DNA from: Eubacteriales bacterium
GTDB taxonomy: Bacteria; Bacillota; Clostridia; Christensenellales; CAG-138
DNA length: 64,000 bases
Direction of reading: 5' to 3'
Assembly (NCBI GenBank): GCA_021373115.1
Contig: JAJFTI010000039.1
Coordinates: 38,411 to 102,410, forward strand
The notes beneath the pieces were generated by a model. The model searched no databases, was not told the origin of the DNA, and saw only the letters and a list, made by a program, of their open reading frames with translations. The position numbers and the translations under genes were made by a program. Positions 1-9,274 of the stretch are shown here, piece by piece; positions within the stretch are counted from its first letter, which is position 1; every line of letters starts with the position of its first letter.

Positions 1-572
1 TTCAGCTGCCGGGCGATCCGATTTTGCTATACTGCGGACAGATGAACTGGAAAAAGAACATTCTTCGGATCCTTGAAAGCTGCGCCGACTATCAGCAAAA
101 GGGCAAGCCGTTTGTTCTCGTGCTGGCGGGGCAGGGGCCGGATACCAAGGCGATTCGCCAAAAGGCGGACGAACTTGGGCTCTCCGGGCGCACCCGCTTT
201 ACGGGTCACATTACGGACGAGGATCTTCTTTACGGATTATATGAAGTCGCGGATCTGTTTGTCTTTCCTTCGCTATACGATACCTCTGGTATGGTGGTTC
301 GCGAATCGGCCGCCATGGAAACGCCGAGCGTCGTCGTGCGCGGCTGCGCAACCGCCGAGCCGATTATCGACCGTCAAAACGGGTTCCTCTGCGAGGATAC
401 GACCGCCAGCCTCTGCAGCATCATTGAACTGGCTCTTTCCGACCTTCCCATGACGCAAGCGGTCGGCCGGCTCGCCCGAAAGACGATCTATCTTTCCTGG
501 GACGATATCGCCGCCAGTGCTCTGGATCGTTATTCCGCGTTGATTGAGCAGCACAAAGCAAACCGGAGATAA
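1..572 (+). CDS. Glycosyltransferase family 4, C-terminal part (5' end outside window)
   Basis: The open frame enters from the left edge (first full codon at base 3) and holds the nucleotide-sugar-binding C-terminal half of a GT-B fold glycosyltransferase. Family signs are the CGQMNWKKN start of the second Rossmann domain, a G-x-GPD loop, an FTGHI segment, and the GT4 acidic motif in FVFPSLYDTSGMVVRESAA. About 190 residues are visible, roughly half of a normal GT4 enzyme. Such proteins transfer sugars to lipid or glycan acceptors at the membrane; the acceptor cannot be told from this half. A bidirectional terminator follows directly. Confidence 0.85.
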   Translation, partial: QLPGDPILLYCGQMNWKKNILRILESCADYQQKGKPFVLVLAGQGPDTKAIRQKADELGLSGRTRFTGHITDEDLLYGLYEVADLFVFPSLYDTSGMVVRESAAMETPSVVVRGCATAEPIIDRQNGFLCEDTTASLCSIIELALSDLPMTQAVGRLARKTIYLSWDDIAASALDRYSALIEQHKANRR

Positions 573-588
573 ATTCCTCTGGTAACAC

Positions 589-615
589 AAAACGGAGCTG
601 TAAGCTCCGTTTTTT
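589..615. terminator. Bidirectional intrinsic terminator
   Basis: Stem ACGGAGC / GCTCCGT with a 5-base loop, flanked by A-run on the left and T-run on the right, lies between two convergent genes and can stop transcription from both sides. Confidence 0.85.
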
Positions 616-624
616 CTTGCCCTG

Positions 625-867
625 TTACCATTCCCGCAGCACCAAATCCGTCGTGCTCTCGCTGGCCGCTTCCAGCCGCAGAACGGGCGGACGGGCGGCA
701 TATTCGCGCCAGATCATATCCCGCAGCGCCGTTCCGTTGTGAAACCCGTGAATTACGCGGATGCGGTAAACGCCCTTGCTCCTTCGCAGTGCGGCGTCCA
801 GCGCAACGCGTGCCTGAAACTGCGTTTTTCCATGCAGATCGAGCGTAATGCTTGCCTCCTTGGGCAT
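625..867 (-). CDS. Smr-domain protein (small MutS-related)
   Basis: An 80-residue stand-alone Smr domain. It carries the LDLHG motif near the N-terminus and IHGFHNGTALRDMIW near the C-terminus, a variant of the family IHGxGxGxLR motif in which the second and third glycines are altered. Smr domains are structure-dependent nucleases acting on DNA or on RNA of stalled ribosomes; which applies here is unknown. The start at 867 is preferred over a longer frame from 921 because a good AAGGCGG site lies just before it and it begins 8 bases after the stop of the upstream acyltransferase, so the two are probably co-transcribed. Confidence 0.75.
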   Translation of the reverse strand: MPKEASITLDLHGKTQFQARVALDAALRRSKGVYRIRVIHGFHNGTALRDMIWREYAARPPVLRLEAASESTTDLVLREW

Positions 868-874
868 ATCCGCC

Positions 875-2164
875 TTACGCACCGGTATCCGCCCAGGGAA
901 AGTTCTTCCATTCGCCGCCATGCAGCCGGTGCAGTTCCTCCGTGGCGAGCAGCCACTTCGCTACGCACTCGGTTTCGGGATAAAATTCGTAAAACTCACC
1001 CTCAAAGAAGGTGTAGATGCGGGAAACGTCCGTACACATGCCATAGGTCGGCAGAAGATGCGGGTCAAGATGAAACGAAAACGGCTCGCCGTCCTTTGTG
1101 CCGGAGTAGGTTAACCCGCTGTGGTCAAGGAGCAGCGCACCTTCCCCCGCGATCCTGCTTGTCGCTTGGTTTTTCAGCGGTTTGAATTCCGGCAGCACGC
1201 CGAGGCGAACCCGCTCCGTCAAACAAAACGTTTTGTCACGGACCGCGCGGTAAATCATCCTGCGCTCTTCGTCAAACCACTTCTTCGGCGTTTCCGGCAG
1301 CAGGCAGGTCTCATCCAGCGGGGAAAAGCTGTAATCCGGATTTACGCGCGCGCCGTTTCCACAGGAAAGGCAGACGATGGTATTCCCTTCGCCGCGCATG
1401 GAAAACTCCTCGCCGCAGCGCGGGCAGCGGTAAAGCAGTGTATGCAGTTGATGCGCGATTCTGCCACCGCCGTCGTAGGCGACCTTCGCTTTCCGGTTCC
1501 ATTCGTAATCGTCGTTCTGGATCGCACGGTCGAGCGCAAGCTGGATTTCCTCCGCGCTCATCTGCTTGAGCTGTTCGGGCGAAAAGAGTATGTCGATCAC
1601 AACTTCCACGCGGCCGAGACGCTCGTCGAGGCAGTATTTCGTACTGGTCAGATACCCGCCGGAAATTTTGGAAACATAGACCGGCACGCCAAAGTGCTTG
1701 AGCAGCTTTCCGCTGCCGATCGCGCTCGGCTGGTTTCCGCCGCCGATGGAACTCATACCCTCCGGAAACAGAATCACCCGGCCGCCGCTCCGCAGCACGC
1801 GGGCTATTTCTTTGATTGTGTAGATATCCGGCGTAAAGTTCTTTTTTGGAATAATCTGCAGGAGCCGGAAGATGAACGCCAGGTGGGAACGAAAGAATTC
1901 GTTATACCCCGCGACAAAGTTCAGCGTCTCCGGCAGAAGCACGACGCCGGTATAGATATAGTCCAGGCGCGATGCATGGTTGCTGACAAGGATATACGGC
2001 CCTTTGCAAGTGCGCGGATCGTTTTTGATCTCGGCATGTACGCCGAGTTTTTTAAAATACAGAATGCGCCAGAGATATCCAAGAATGCAGTAGATCAGCT
2101 TCGGCGGCTTTTTGATCCTGCGCGCGTGGAGTCTCTGCGCCAGCGTTTTCCGTTCCTTTGCCAA
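875..2164 (-). CDS. PlsC-type 1-acylglycerol-3-phosphate acyltransferase with C-terminal zinc ribbon
   Basis: Contains the PlsC motif NHASRLD and the FPEG motif followed by a glycine-rich loop, diagnostic of acyltransferases that esterify lysophosphatidic acid or related acceptors at the inner membrane. An unusual feature is a C-terminal extension of about 200 residues with a four-cysteine ribbon (CPRCG ... CLSCG). The start is placed at TTG 2164 because GGGAGGTG sits 8 bases upstream; alternatives are ATG 2206 and TTG 2233, neither with a ribosome binding site. Length is about 429 aa, longer than a typical PlsC (about 200-250 aa). The substrate is not certain. Confidence 0.8.
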   Translation of the reverse strand: MAKERKTLAQRLHARRIKKPPKLIYCILGYLWRILYFKKLGVHAEIKNDPRTCKGPYILVSNHASRLDYIYTGVVLLPETLNFVAGYNEFFRSHLAFIFRLLQIIPKKNFTPDIYTIKEIARVLRSGGRVILFPEGMSSIGGGNQPSAIGSGKLLKHFGVPVYVSKISGGYLTSTKYCLDERLGRVEVVIDILFSPEQLKQMSAEEIQLALDRAIQNDDYEWNRKAKVAYDGGGRIAHQLHTLLYRCPRCGEEFSMRGEGNTIVCLSCGNGARVNPDYSFSPLDETCLLPETPKKWFDEERRMIYRAVRDKTFCLTERVRLGVLPEFKPLKNQATSRIAGEGALLLDHSGLTYSGTKDGEPFSFHLDPHLLPTYGMCTDVSRIYTFFEGEFYEFYPETECVAKWLLATEELHRLHGGEWKNFPWADTGA

Positions 2165-2310
2165 GAACCTGCACCTCCCAAACGACCAGTCTTTCCTGTT
2201 GAGCATTTTACCAAATCGTGCCGCCGGCAGCAAGGCGACAGATCGAACAACGGAGCGCTGCGCACGCCCCGTTGCTGAAACACGTTTTCAATTTCCGCCA
2301 CCCGGCCTGT

Positions 2311-2961
2311 TTATGCGCCGCAGATGCGCTCCAGGCTCTTGTCGTCCCCCATCAGGTAAATGGAGTCCTCTTTATGGAACGGTTCGTTCGGATCAATATT
2401 GACGGAAACATGCCCGTCCCGTCGCATAGCGATGACCGACACGCCGTAGCGGTTGCGAACGTCGATCTGCGCGAGTGAGCGCCCGATCCAATCCTTCGGG
2501 ATTTCCACCTCGTTGATACTGTACTCATCGGAAAGATCCAGCGAATCCAGAACACCCTCCGCAACCAGCGAACGCGCAAGGCGGATTCCGCCGTCGTGCT
2601 CCGGCTGGACAACGCGGTCCGCCCCGGTCTTGATCAGCAGCTTCTGGTGCAGGTCGTCCTGCGCCTTGGCGACGATCTTTTTCGCGCCCATTTCGCGGCA
2701 CAGAACGGTGGCAAGCACGGACGCGCGGATATCGTCCCCAATGCAAATGACGACGCAGTCAAAATTGCGAATGCCAAGCTGCGCAACGGCACGCTCGTCC
2801 GTCGTGTCCGCCTGAATGGCGCGCATGACGTTGTCCTTCACCGCGCCAACGCGATCCGCGCGTTTATCCACGACGACAACCTCGTGGCCAAGCATCGTGA
2901 GCATACGCGCCGTGCTTTGACCGAACCTTCCCAACCCGATGATGAGAAAACTCTTGCTCAT
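2311..2961 (-). CDS. ktrA: Potassium uptake regulatory subunit KtrA (TrkA/RCK domains)
   Basis: 216 residues: an N-terminal Rossmann RCK_N domain (IIGLGRFGQSTA dinucleotide-binding loop, acidic VVVDK after strand 2) and a C-terminal TrkA_C domain. In KtrAB systems this cytosolic octameric ring binds ATP/ADP, and often cyclic-di-AMP through the C domain, to gate the membrane subunit. It follows the membrane subunit gene by 72 bases on the same strand and has an AAGGAG-like site ahead of the ATG. Size and domain order are standard for KtrA. Confidence 0.93.
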   Translation of the reverse strand: MSKSFLIIGLGRFGQSTARMLTMLGHEVVVVDKRADRVGAVKDNVMRAIQADTTDERAVAQLGIRNFDCVVICIGDDIRASVLATVLCREMGAKKIVAKAQDDLHQKLLIKTGADRVVQPEHDGGIRLARSLVAEGVLDSLDLSDEYSINEVEIPKDWIGRSLAQIDVRNRYGVSVIAMRRDGHVSVNIDPNEPFHKEDSIYLMGDDKSLERICGA

Positions 2962-3033
2962 GAACGTCTCTCCTTATATTCGTTAAAACCGATCCGTCTG
3001 TATAGGCCGTTCGCCTTCTCCATCGGCAGCTTG

Positions 3034-4389
3034 TCAGCCGATTAAGATTTCCTCCTGCGGATAGTGCAGGACGACTTCCTTCGTGGTTCCCTCAACAAGC
3101 GACATCGCAACCGTTACAAGGCCGACGCGGCCGGCATACATTAGAAGAATCAAAAGAACTCGCGTTACACTTGAGCCGGCCGCCGAAACGCCCGTTGAAA
3201 CGCCTACTGTGCAAAACGCGCTCGTCGCCTCATAGAGCTGGTTCAGCAGCCCTAAGCTCCCCGCCGGCATGTCCTGCTCGGAGAAGGAGAGCATGGTCGC
3301 CATGCCGAGCAGGAAGATGACGCCCAGCAGCGTAATGGTCAGCGCGCGGCGCACCTGCTCCAGCGAGATCGTCCGCCCGAAGATCACCGTGTCGAATTGG
3401 CCGCGGATATAGGCGCGCGCCGCAAGCATCAGTGTAAAGACGGTCGTAATCTTGAGCCCGCCCGCCGTACCCGCCGGACCGCCGCCGACGAGCATCACTA
3501 AAATGCCTACGCCTTTGCTCGCGTCGTGCAGCGCAAGCTGGTCGATGGAATTGAACCCCGCGGTGCGAAGCGTGATCGACTGGAACAGGGAGTTCACGAT
3601 TTTGTCGAACAGCGGCAGATTGCCGATCGTCTTTGGGTTTTCGTATTCAATCCAGAGAAACAACAGCGTGCCGGCAACGATCATAAACAGCGTGCCAACG
3701 AGAACGATCTTACTGTGCAGCCGCAGACGCCGGAACCCCCGCGTCTGCCGAACGTTGATGATTACACCAAAGCCAAGCCCGCCCGCAACGATCAGCCCCA
3801 TGATGATAAACAGCACAAAGGGGTTGGACTGATAGATTGTCATGGAACGGTAACCGCCCAGCAGGTCGAACCCCGCGTTGCAGAAGGCCGAAACACTGTG
3901 AAAAACGGAAAACCAAATTCCACGGAACACGCCGTAATCCGGTATGAACTGAAACGAAAGGAGCACCGCGCCGAGCAGTTCGAACACGGCGGTAACAAGC
4001 AGCGCGCCGCGCGCCAGACGGACGATTCCCTGCAGGCGACTTTCGCCAAGGCCTTCCGCCATGCTCAGGCGGTCGTGCAGCGAGATCTTCCGCCCCGTCA
4101 TGGAAAACAGGATCATGGAGATGGTCATGATGCCAAGTCCGCCCAGCTGAATCAGAATCAGGATGACGATCTGCCCGAACAGCGTGAAATGCGTTCCCGT
4201 ATCCACGACGACAAGCCCCGTGACGCACGAGGCGCTGGTGGCGGTAAACAATGCGTTGATAAACGGCAACGATGCGCCGTCCCTGCTCGAGATCGGCAGC
4301 ATCAGAAGCAGCGCACCTGTCAATATGATGAATACAAACCCCAGCGGCAACACGTTGATCGGTTTGATCCCATGACGCATCTTTTGCAT
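3034..4389 (-). CDS. ktrB: Potassium transporter membrane subunit KtrB/TrkH
   Basis: 451-residue polytopic membrane protein with the four pore-loop motifs of the Trk/Ktr/HKT superfamily: TSASCVTGL, SAFCNAGF, TLRTAGFN and SAFCTVGVS, whose glycines form the K+ filter. It moves K+ across the plasma membrane under control of the neighbouring KtrA. The start is uncertain: ATG 4389 and ATG 4377 both lack a clear ribosome binding site. The 124 bases upstream contain a GCGCAG/CTGCGC hairpin but no recognisable cyclic-di-AMP riboswitch, although such control of ktr genes is known in related bacteria. Confidence 0.93.
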   Translation of the reverse strand: MQKMRHGIKPINVLPLGFVFIILTGALLLMLPISSRDGASLPFINALFTATSASCVTGLVVVDTGTHFTLFGQIVILILIQLGGLGIMTISMILFSMTGRKISLHDRLSMAEGLGESRLQGIVRLARGALLVTAVFELLGAVLLSFQFIPDYGVFRGIWFSVFHSVSAFCNAGFDLLGGYRSMTIYQSNPFVLFIIMGLIVAGGLGFGVIINVRQTRGFRRLRLHSKIVLVGTLFMIVAGTLLFLWIEYENPKTIGNLPLFDKIVNSLFQSITLRTAGFNSIDQLALHDASKGVGILVMLVGGGPAGTAGGLKITTVFTLMLAARAYIRGQFDTVIFGRTISLEQVRRALTITLLGVIFLLGMATMLSFSEQDMPAGSLGLLNQLYEATSAFCTVGVSTGVSAAGSSVTRVLLILLMYAGRVGLVTVAMSLVEGTTKEVVLHYPQEEILIG

Positions 4390-4513
4390 ACGGTTGAATC
4401 GTGCCCCCCGCGCAGTGCTATCTGCGCAACACTATCCTGAAAATTGGTAAAATCGATACAAAGGCGAAAAACCGCAACTCCGAACCGGATTTGCCGTCTC
4501 GCCCTTGAAACGC

Positions 4514-5944
4514 TTACAGTATACTGGATTCCTCGCCGTTTTGCAAAAGAATCTCTTCACGATCCTCCTGCAATTGCAATTGCTGGGAAATCGGTTTAAT
4601 CCAGCGCATGGAATGGAAATACGGAATCGTCATGATGAGCTTGGAAACGTCGTCCACCGCCAGCATGATGATATACGTGGCCATAAACGGCAGCTTCAGC
4701 ACCAGCCCCGCGACGACGACCGCGGGCAGGATAAACAAATAATGCGAAAGCACGTCCGTAATCAATCCCACGCGCGTATCGCCGCCCGCGCGAAAGATGC
4801 CGACCACCTCCACATACGGAATATAGCGTACGCAGGCGTCGATAGCGAAGATCAGCAGCAGCGTCCTCGCCGTTTGTGAAGCGGCATCCGAAAGATCGAA
4901 CAGCCCAACCAGCGGATAGCGCAGCGCCAGTATCAATAAACCGGTCATCGCGCCGAGCAGCGGGGTAAAGGCGAGAAACCGCCGCGCGTAGCGTTTGCCC
5001 TGTTCGATCCTGCCCGCGCCGATGGCTTTCCCCACCAGGATGTTGCAAGCGTTACAGATGCCCACGAAGAAAACGAACACGAGCCCTTCGATCGTCCGCT
5101 CAATCGTCAGCGCGGCATAGTTATCCGTGCCCATACGCCCGAAGACCATGTTGACCCCGATGATGGCAAAGCTCCAGAGCATCTCGTTGAGCAGCACGGA
5201 AAGCGCGCGGCTCCAGAACAGCTTCTGGAAACCCCGGATGCGAAAAATCCGTTTGAGTGGAGCAATCAATACGTTTCTTTTCATAGCGGAGATCACAAAC
5301 ATCAGAACCGGGTTCGCCAGCGACGATATCGCGGTTGCCAGTCCCGCGCCCGCAACCCCCATGGCGGGCAGTCCTGGCGCGCCAAAGATGAAGATATAAT
5401 TCAGAACCGCGTTGAGCGCGGCGGCGAACCCGCTCGTCCACATGGGAATCTTCACCTGCTCCGTGCAGCGCAGCATTGTTGAAAACGCTAGATTCACGCT
5501 CAGCGAAACATATGACACGCAGGCAAAACGGAGATACCGCGCGCCCTCCTGAATGAGCGCCAGATCCTCCGTGAACAGTTTCATAACGGATTCCGGAAAG
5601 ATCGCTACACCGATTGTAAAAAACAGCCCCATCGGCACCATGTACGCAAGCATGGTTCCATAGGCCTTATAGATGCCCTCGCGATTATCCGCCCCGTGAT
5701 ACTGCGCCAGAAAGACCGCCGCGCCGGAGGAAAAACCAAACGCAAGCAGTTCCACGAGAAACGATGCCCATCCGGCCAGTCCGACCGCGGCGATGGAAAC
5801 ATCCCCCAGGCGGCCGACCATGAGCGTATCAACCAGGCGGAAAGACGTCATGAGCAGGTTCTGCAGCGCGATTGGAATCGCAAGCGGAAGCACGTCCACC
5901 CAAAACGCACGGTCAAAGAGATCCCGCATCCACTTCTTCAGCAT
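4514..5944 (-). CDS. MATE-family efflux transporter
   Basis: 476 residues with about twelve hydrophobic segments in two homologous halves. The N-terminal LPLAIPIALQNLLMTSFRLVDTLMVG region is characteristic of the MatE family, which exports cationic drugs or metabolites using Na+ or H+ gradients. AAGGAGG lies 6 bases before the ATG. It has its own promoter (6035-6064) and an intrinsic-terminator hairpin inside its leader, so expression may be attenuated. The substrate cannot be predicted. Confidence 0.9.
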   Translation of the reverse strand: MLKKWMRDLFDRAFWVDVLPLAIPIALQNLLMTSFRLVDTLMVGRLGDVSIAAVGLAGWASFLVELLAFGFSSGAAVFLAQYHGADNREGIYKAYGTMLAYMVPMGLFFTIGVAIFPESVMKLFTEDLALIQEGARYLRFACVSYVSLSVNLAFSTMLRCTEQVKIPMWTSGFAAALNAVLNYIFIFGAPGLPAMGVAGAGLATAISSLANPVLMFVISAMKRNVLIAPLKRIFRIRGFQKLFWSRALSVLLNEMLWSFAIIGVNMVFGRMGTDNYAALTIERTIEGLVFVFFVGICNACNILVGKAIGAGRIEQGKRYARRFLAFTPLLGAMTGLLILALRYPLVGLFDLSDAASQTARTLLLIFAIDACVRYIPYVEVVGIFRAGGDTRVGLITDVLSHYLFILPAVVVAGLVLKLPFMATYIIMLAVDDVSKLIMTIPYFHSMRWIKPISQQLQLQEDREEILLQNGEESSIL

Positions 5945-5969
5945 GCCGTCCTCCTTCTATATGAATTAA

Positions 5970-6002
5970 AAAGAAAACGCCCGCCGGACGAATCCGCGGG
6001 CA
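5970..6002 (-). terminator. Terminator/attenuator hairpin in the MATE leader
   Basis: On the minus strand a GC-rich stem (GCCCG/CGGGC plus inner GGA/TCC pairs, one bulge) is followed by GTTTTCTTTTT. It ends the upstream glycosyltransferase operon, but the MATE promoter lies upstream of it, so MATE mRNA must read through it; the MATE start codon is about 25 bases downstream. Confidence 0.7.
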
Positions 6003-6034
6003 ATATCGCAGGGTATCGTAATGCAGTTTGTATA

Positions 6035-6064
6035 GTATAGCAGGAACGCGGCGCGTAAATCAAG
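6035..6064 (-). promoter_or_regulatory. Predicted promoter for the MATE gene
   Basis: Minus strand -35 TTGATT (6064-6059), 18-base spacer, -10 TATACT (6040-6035). It overlaps the 3' end of the upstream glycosyltransferase gene. Confidence 0.55.
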
Positions 6065-7679
6065 CGCCGCCCTCGATCTGCCTCGTTTTCTCCTCGGAAT
6101 CCGGCTTGGGTCCGGACATTCGCCTCCGCATCGGCCAGATGGCGACCAGACCGTAGGCGGCGACGGGCGCAATCAGCGGCAGGTAGCTCAGCGCATAGCG
6201 CGACTGCGCTTCAAATAGCAGGTGATAAAGCACGCCTCCCAGCACAATCAGCGGCAGGATCATCTGCGCCTCGGTGCGGCGGCGCATGAGCAGCGCCGCA
6301 CCGAGCAGAAATCCGCCGTAGAGCAGAATCAGCTCAAAGCGCATATACCCGCTCAGCCCTTCGGCAAACGGCGCACCAAGTAGCGTCTCCGCCAGCGCGT
6401 TTTTCGCACGCGGCATATCCTGCATTCCGCCGTTGACCGACCAGACGGACTGGAACGTCGGCTCCAGCCACTGCGTCACAAACTTTTCCGTATACCAATC
6501 CATCGCTTCGGAAGGATTTGCCGTAAAATAAGCGAGCCTTTCGCGAATCACATCCTCGCTGTGCGCGCCTACCGCGTCCATATCTTCGCCATACGCTTTT
6601 GCAATTTTCTCGACATACGCGTTGCAGTACCAGCCCTTCGTATTATCCGTTTGCAGCATGCTCATCGCCACCCAGCTGGAGAGCGGGTAGCCTTTGCCGT
6701 AACGCGCGCCGGTTTCGGACTCATAATACCGCTGCGCCAGGGAGGGCAAGGGCAGAGCGAGCGCGACGATACACAAAACGGCAACGGCCGACCGCCATGA
6801 CTTATTGCGCAACGCGTCCAAAAGCAACGCAATCGCCGCCGCGGCAACCGCGATCCACGCGTTCGGTTTCAGCAGAACCGCCAGCGCGAAAAACAGCGCG
6901 GCGGGAATCATGTTCCACCACTTTCTTCCCGTTAAATAGGTTACAACAAAGTATACGCCCCACACGCAGGCAAAAAGCGACGGGATTAAGCTATAGGCCG
7001 CCGCGCAGTACAGCACCATGGGAATGCAGGCGCAAAGCAGCAGAATCGTAACGAAAACAACCCGCTCGTCCTCAAACAGCATCCGCGCCAGGCGGATTAA
7101 TCCAAGATATGCCAATACCAGCAGAACGACGCTCGCGCCGCGCAGCGCGCCGAGAAAATGCGAATGTCCGACGACGGCGAGGATCGCGTCCAAATACGCA
7201 AAAAATCCAAACTGGAACGGATAGCTGACGAAATAGTAGCGGTAGACGTTGGCAGGGTCGGTAAAGCTCACGCTCTCCGGCGTACCGAGCCGCAGAAATT
7301 TCAACGCGTCATAAACCATCCCCGCGTCGTGCGTCGGTTCCGCGCGGAGCGAAAACACCCAGGCGAGGCCAAAGAGCGCAACCAGCGTAAGCGCGGCCGC
7401 GCCGAAGATACGGTTAAATCCCCGCGTGATTCGGAGCCTGCAAAGCAGGCGGATCAGCACGAACAGCGCCGCAAACGCCGCCAGCGAAACGAGCGCGCTG
7501 ACCGGAAACCAATCGACCCGCAGCGTACCAAAGTATTGCTCCGCGCGAATCTGCGCGGTAAAAAACAGACCGGCCACAAACAGCAGCAGCGCCGCGAGAA
7601 CAACCGCAACGGCAGCCAGCAGCGAAAAAAGATTTGCCGCGCGCGCCGTCTGCGGAGGTTTTTCCACCGATTCGCTCAT
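6060..7679 (-). CDS. GT-C type membrane glycosyltransferase-like protein, paralog 3
   Basis: 539 residues with about ten to twelve membrane segments. First extracytoplasmic loop carries a conserved aspartate (THDAGMVYDALKFL), as in GT39/ArnT-type enzymes that use polyprenyl-phosphate sugars outside the membrane. The segments YPFQFGFFAYL, KPNAW and KGYPLSSWVAMSM are shared with its two upstream neighbours. Start ATG 7679 overlaps the previous stop as ATGA and has GGGAGG upstream. Last gene of a three-paralog operon transcribed from about 10,975. Probably adds sugar to a cell-envelope polymer; donor and acceptor unknown. Confidence 0.75.
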   Translation of the reverse strand: MSESVEKPPQTARAANLFSLLAAVAVVLAALLLFVAGLFFTAQIRAEQYFGTLRVDWFPVSALVSLAAFAALFVLIRLLCRLRITRGFNRIFGAAALTLVALFGLAWVFSLRAEPTHDAGMVYDALKFLRLGTPESVSFTDPANVYRYYFVSYPFQFGFFAYLDAILAVVGHSHFLGALRGASVVLLVLAYLGLIRLARMLFEDERVVFVTILLLCACIPMVLYCAAAYSLIPSLFACVWGVYFVVTYLTGRKWWNMIPAALFFALAVLLKPNAWIAVAAAAIALLLDALRNKSWRSAVAVLCIVALALPLPSLAQRYYESETGARYGKGYPLSSWVAMSMLQTDNTKGWYCNAYVEKIAKAYGEDMDAVGAHSEDVIRERLAYFTANPSEAMDWYTEKFVTQWLEPTFQSVWSVNGGMQDMPRAKNALAETLLGAPFAEGLSGYMRFELILLYGGFLLGAALLMRRRTEAQMILPLIVLGGVLYHLLFEAQSRYALSYLPLIAPVAAYGLVAIWPMRRRMSGPKPDSEEKTRQIEGGA

Positions 7680-9274
7680 GCGTTTTCCTCCCGTTCTTCC
7701 GTCGATTTTGCAGCGGAACGGTTCCAAAGGAGCCGCCCCAGAGAACAGATACCGAACGCCGCCAGCGGGGCAAGCAGCGGCAGGTATTCGAGCACATACT
7801 GCGACTTGCTCTCGATGATCAGGTGGAAGAGCACGCCGCCGAGCACGATCAGCGGCAGGACCAGCCGCTCTTCGCCGCGCCGTTTCATTAAAAACACGCA
7901 GCCGAGCGCAAAGCCCGCGTAAACGCTGAGCAGCACCGTTTTCATGGCAAATCGGTATGCGCCGTCAAACGCGTCCGAATAGACAAACTTCGCCAACGCC
8001 TCGGGTTCGGCATAAACGGGCGCGCCCTTTGTAATCCAAACGCTGGTAAATGTCGGCTCCGTCCACATGGAGGCCAGCTTTTCAAAATAGTATCCGCCCG
8101 CGAGCGAGGGGTTTTTGGCAAACTCGCCCAGCTTTTCACGGATATCCGACGAGCTGATCGCGGCAACCGCCTCCATATCCTCTCCGCAGGCGTCCCGCAC
8201 CTCGTCCTGATACCACTGGACGTGCCAGCCCGCGGCCTTCGGCCCTTCCTGCAAGCACATGGAAATCCAGAACGTCTTCGGGTATCCGGCGCCAAACGTC
8301 GTGTCGGCAGCGGATTCGTAGGCCTTTTGCACGAGTTTCGTCCAGGGCGCGGCGGCGAGCGCAAGCGTCAGGAGGATAAGAAGCGGCGCAAGCTGCTTTC
8401 GCGCGATCGCCCGGATCAGCAGCGCCGCACCGATGGCAAGAACGACGATCCAGCTCGTGGTTCGAACGGTGACCGCGAGCGCGAGCAGGACGCCCGCCGG
8501 AATCATAAACCGCTTCTTCTGCGTTTGCAGGTACAGCACGGTACAATACACCGCCCAAACACAGAATGCAAACGACGGGATCAGGCCGTAGATGAAGGTT
8601 GTGTCCAGCACCGGCTGAATGCAAAGGCAAAGCAGCACGATCGTCAGAAACGTTACCCGCTCGTCTTGAAACAGCCGTTCGGTCAGCAGAAACAGGCCGA
8701 TATAGGAAGCGATCAGCAGACCCACGTTCGCAAGACGCAGCATACCCAGCGAACCGGTTGCGCCAAAGAGCGCGACAAACGCCTGCAGATACGCCAGGAT
8801 CCCGAACTGGTAGGGACTCCGGACGAAATAATAACGGTCAAACGCGCCAACGGTTTGCAGGGAGGAATAGTCGCCGTTGAGCACCTTTTCCGCAATCTGG
8901 ATCATGATGTCCCCGTCCGACTCCGCATGCGCGTTGACGCTCATCACCCAGAGCGCGCCGAACAGTCCGAGCAGGGTAAACGCAACGGCCGCAAACCAGC
9001 GATTCATGCGCTTGGTGACGCGAATCCGCGAAAAAAGCGTCAACAGCACCAGCCCGGCGGCGAGCAGCAGCAGACTAAGCCAGACCGGTTCGCGCACGAG
9101 AGCCACATACAGCTCGGTATACTGTGCTTCGCCGATCTTTGCCGAGACGAGCAGGCTTGTTACGCTGAGCGCCAGCGCTGTGAGCAGCACAAAGGCAAGC
9201 GCAAGCGTTTCCAATCCGCGCGCAATGCGAACGCTGACCGGTCGTGCGGGGCTCTCCCGCTCCGGCTGTTTCAT
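7676..9274 (-). CDS. GT-C type membrane glycosyltransferase-like protein, paralog 2
   Basis: 532-residue polytopic membrane protein homologous to its neighbours: acidic loop SDGDIMIQIAEKVLNGD after the first helices, SPYQFGILAYL, and GYPKTFWISMCL. It lacks the KPNAW motif (RTTSW instead), so specificity may differ. Start ATG 9274 overlaps the previous stop as ATGA, with GGAGG a few bases upstream, indicating translational coupling. Predicted to be an extracytoplasmic-facing sugar transferase using a lipid-linked donor; this follows from fold family and topology only. Confidence 0.72.
   Translation of the reverse strand: MKQPERESPARPVSVRIARGLETLALAFVLLTALALSVTSLLVSAKIGEAQYTELYVALVREPVWLSLLLLAAGLVLLTLFSRIRVTKRMNRWFAAVAFTLLGLFGALWVMSVNAHAESDGDIMIQIAEKVLNGDYSSLQTVGAFDRYYFVRSPYQFGILAYLQAFVALFGATGSLGMLRLANVGLLIASYIGLFLLTERLFQDERVTFLTIVLLCLCIQPVLDTTFIYGLIPSFAFCVWAVYCTVLYLQTQKKRFMIPAGVLLALAVTVRTTSWIVVLAIGAALLIRAIARKQLAPLLILLTLALAAAPWTKLVQKAYESAADTTFGAGYPKTFWISMCLQEGPKAAGWHVQWYQDEVRDACGEDMEAVAAISSSDIREKLGEFAKNPSLAGGYYFEKLASMWTEPTFTSVWITKGAPVYAEPEALAKFVYSDAFDGAYRFAMKTVLLSVYAGFALGCVFLMKRRGEERLVLPLIVLGGVLFHLIIESKSQYVLEYLPLLAPLAAFGICSLGRLLWNRSAAKSTEEREENA

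Noticed and set aside
1121..2278. Long plus-strand frame of 385 codons
   Set aside because: Antisense to the acyltransferase gene with its conserved motifs; composition is Arg/Gln-rich and non-protein-like.
4390..4513. Cyclic-di-AMP riboswitch upstream of ktrB
   Set aside because: Known in such positions, but the region is short and none of the conserved segments could be matched.
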